This document shows positions 5,623-5,850 of a stretch of DNA of 5,850 bases, piece after piece (the stretch's first letter is position 1; the number at the start of each line of letters is the position of its first letter). The notes beneath the pieces are model-generated. The model saw nothing but the letters and a program-made list of their open reading frames with translations. It was not told where the DNA came from and did no database searches. This stretch comes from Oscillospiraceae bacterium. Its GTDB lineage: Bacteria; Bacillota; Clostridia; Oscillospirales; Ruminococcaceae. A program made the translations under genes and the position numbers. Location: contig CAAGDT010000137.1 of NCBI GenBank assembly GCA_900768675.1, forward strand, positions 1-5,850, written 5' to 3'.

Positions 5623-5850
5623 ACTTACAGCGGGGGAGTGCGATGACGGCGCAGAAGTGGGCGAGTTTCTCCGCCGTCACGGCTTCAGCCACGGTATTAT
5701 AACAAAGCTTAAGCAGGGAAGCAGCCTGCTTGTAAACGGGAAAAAGGCGAGAACAGTTGATATTCTCCACAAAGGTGATGAAATTTCAGCTACGCTCAGC
5801 GACGAAACTGAAATTGTTCCAAACAGCAGCCTTAAAGCGGAAATTATCTA
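5609..5850 (+). CDS. RluA-family pseudouridine synthase, N-terminal part (cut by window edge)
   Basis: Only the first 80 codons are present and the frame is open at the right edge. Residues 16-62 form an S4 RNA-binding domain: VGEFLRRHGFSHGIITKLKQ, then LLVNGKKARTVDILHKGDEI, with the LxVNGKxxR and GDE motifs of RluA/RluD-type enzymes. These convert specific uridines in rRNA or tRNA to pseudouridine. The catalytic domain with its HRLDxxTSG motif lies beyond the window, so activity and exact subfamily cannot be judged. The start at 5609 lies 14 bases inside the kinase gene in another frame and has no clear ribosome site, implying translational coupling. An ATG at 5643 has a better ribosome site (GGGGGAG) but is in a different frame. 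A stand-alone S4 protein such as YlmH is less likely, because the S4 domain is N-terminal and followed by the linker typical of RluA proteins. Confidence 0.85.
   Translation, partial: MRIIELTAGECDDGAEVGEFLRRHGFSHGIITKLKQGSSLLVNGKKARTVDILHKGDEISATLSDETEIVPNSSLKAEII

Noticed and set aside
5643..5850. Alternative start at the ATG at 5643 behind GGGGGAG
   Set aside because: It is in a different frame from the S4-domain coding frame and its translation shows no recognisable domain.

Overview
The window reads as a chromosomal segment of a low-to-moderate GC Gram-positive anaerobe (Bacillota, Clostridia; a Ruminococcus/Oscillospiraceae-type genome would fit). The grounds are a NusG-domain-II membrane protein, a Gx-transporter-family protein and a DUF896 protein, all families at home in Bacillota, together with purine-rich ribosome binding sites, tight gene packing and no sign of an outer membrane. 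The species cannot be named from the sequence. All genes lie on the + strand. No rRNA, tRNA, CRISPR array, insertion sequence or transposase is visible.

Region 1 (38-3265) is a tight cluster. ApbE (FAD:protein FMN transferase) overlaps by one base a one-helix NusG-domain-II protein. That gene overlaps by four bases a six-helix Gx-transporter/Hpre_diP_synt_I-family membrane protein. Eight bases later comes a DUF896 (YnzC-like) small protein, and 33 bases further a 351-residue cytoplasmic protein. The first three form the recurring flavinylation / extracellular-electron-transfer type module of Bacillota; its expected flavinylated substrate is not in the window and may lie to the left. The 351-residue protein is the least explained gene. 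It looks like a degenerate histidine-kinase relative, with an H-E-x-x-N phosphoacceptor-like motif at His104 but none of the ATP-binding boxes.

Region 2 (3266-3518) is a 253-base non-coding stretch rich in structure. It holds a 7-4-7 direct repeat resembling a Pho box, exactly 10 bases upstream of a TATACT -10 element. Two consecutive perfect hairpins begin at the predicted transcription start. After them come a 51-base G-depleted pyrimidine-rich tract and a strong intrinsic terminator with eight T's, only 31 bases before the next start codon. No promoter is visible between terminator and gene, so the next operon appears to be expressed by reading through a leader that carries its own terminator. 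This is the most interesting element of the window.

Region 3 (3519-5850) is an OmpR-family response regulator and its membrane sensor histidine kinase (TTG start, 11-base overlap). They are followed by an RluA-family pseudouridine synthase, cut by the window edge, whose start lies 14 bases inside the kinase gene. The three are probably one transcript. A plausible circuit is that the response regulator binds the direct repeat ahead of its own leader, while the leader terminator adds a second, RNA-level control. The degenerate kinase-like protein just upstream could exchange or remove phosphate in the same pathway; that part is inference.
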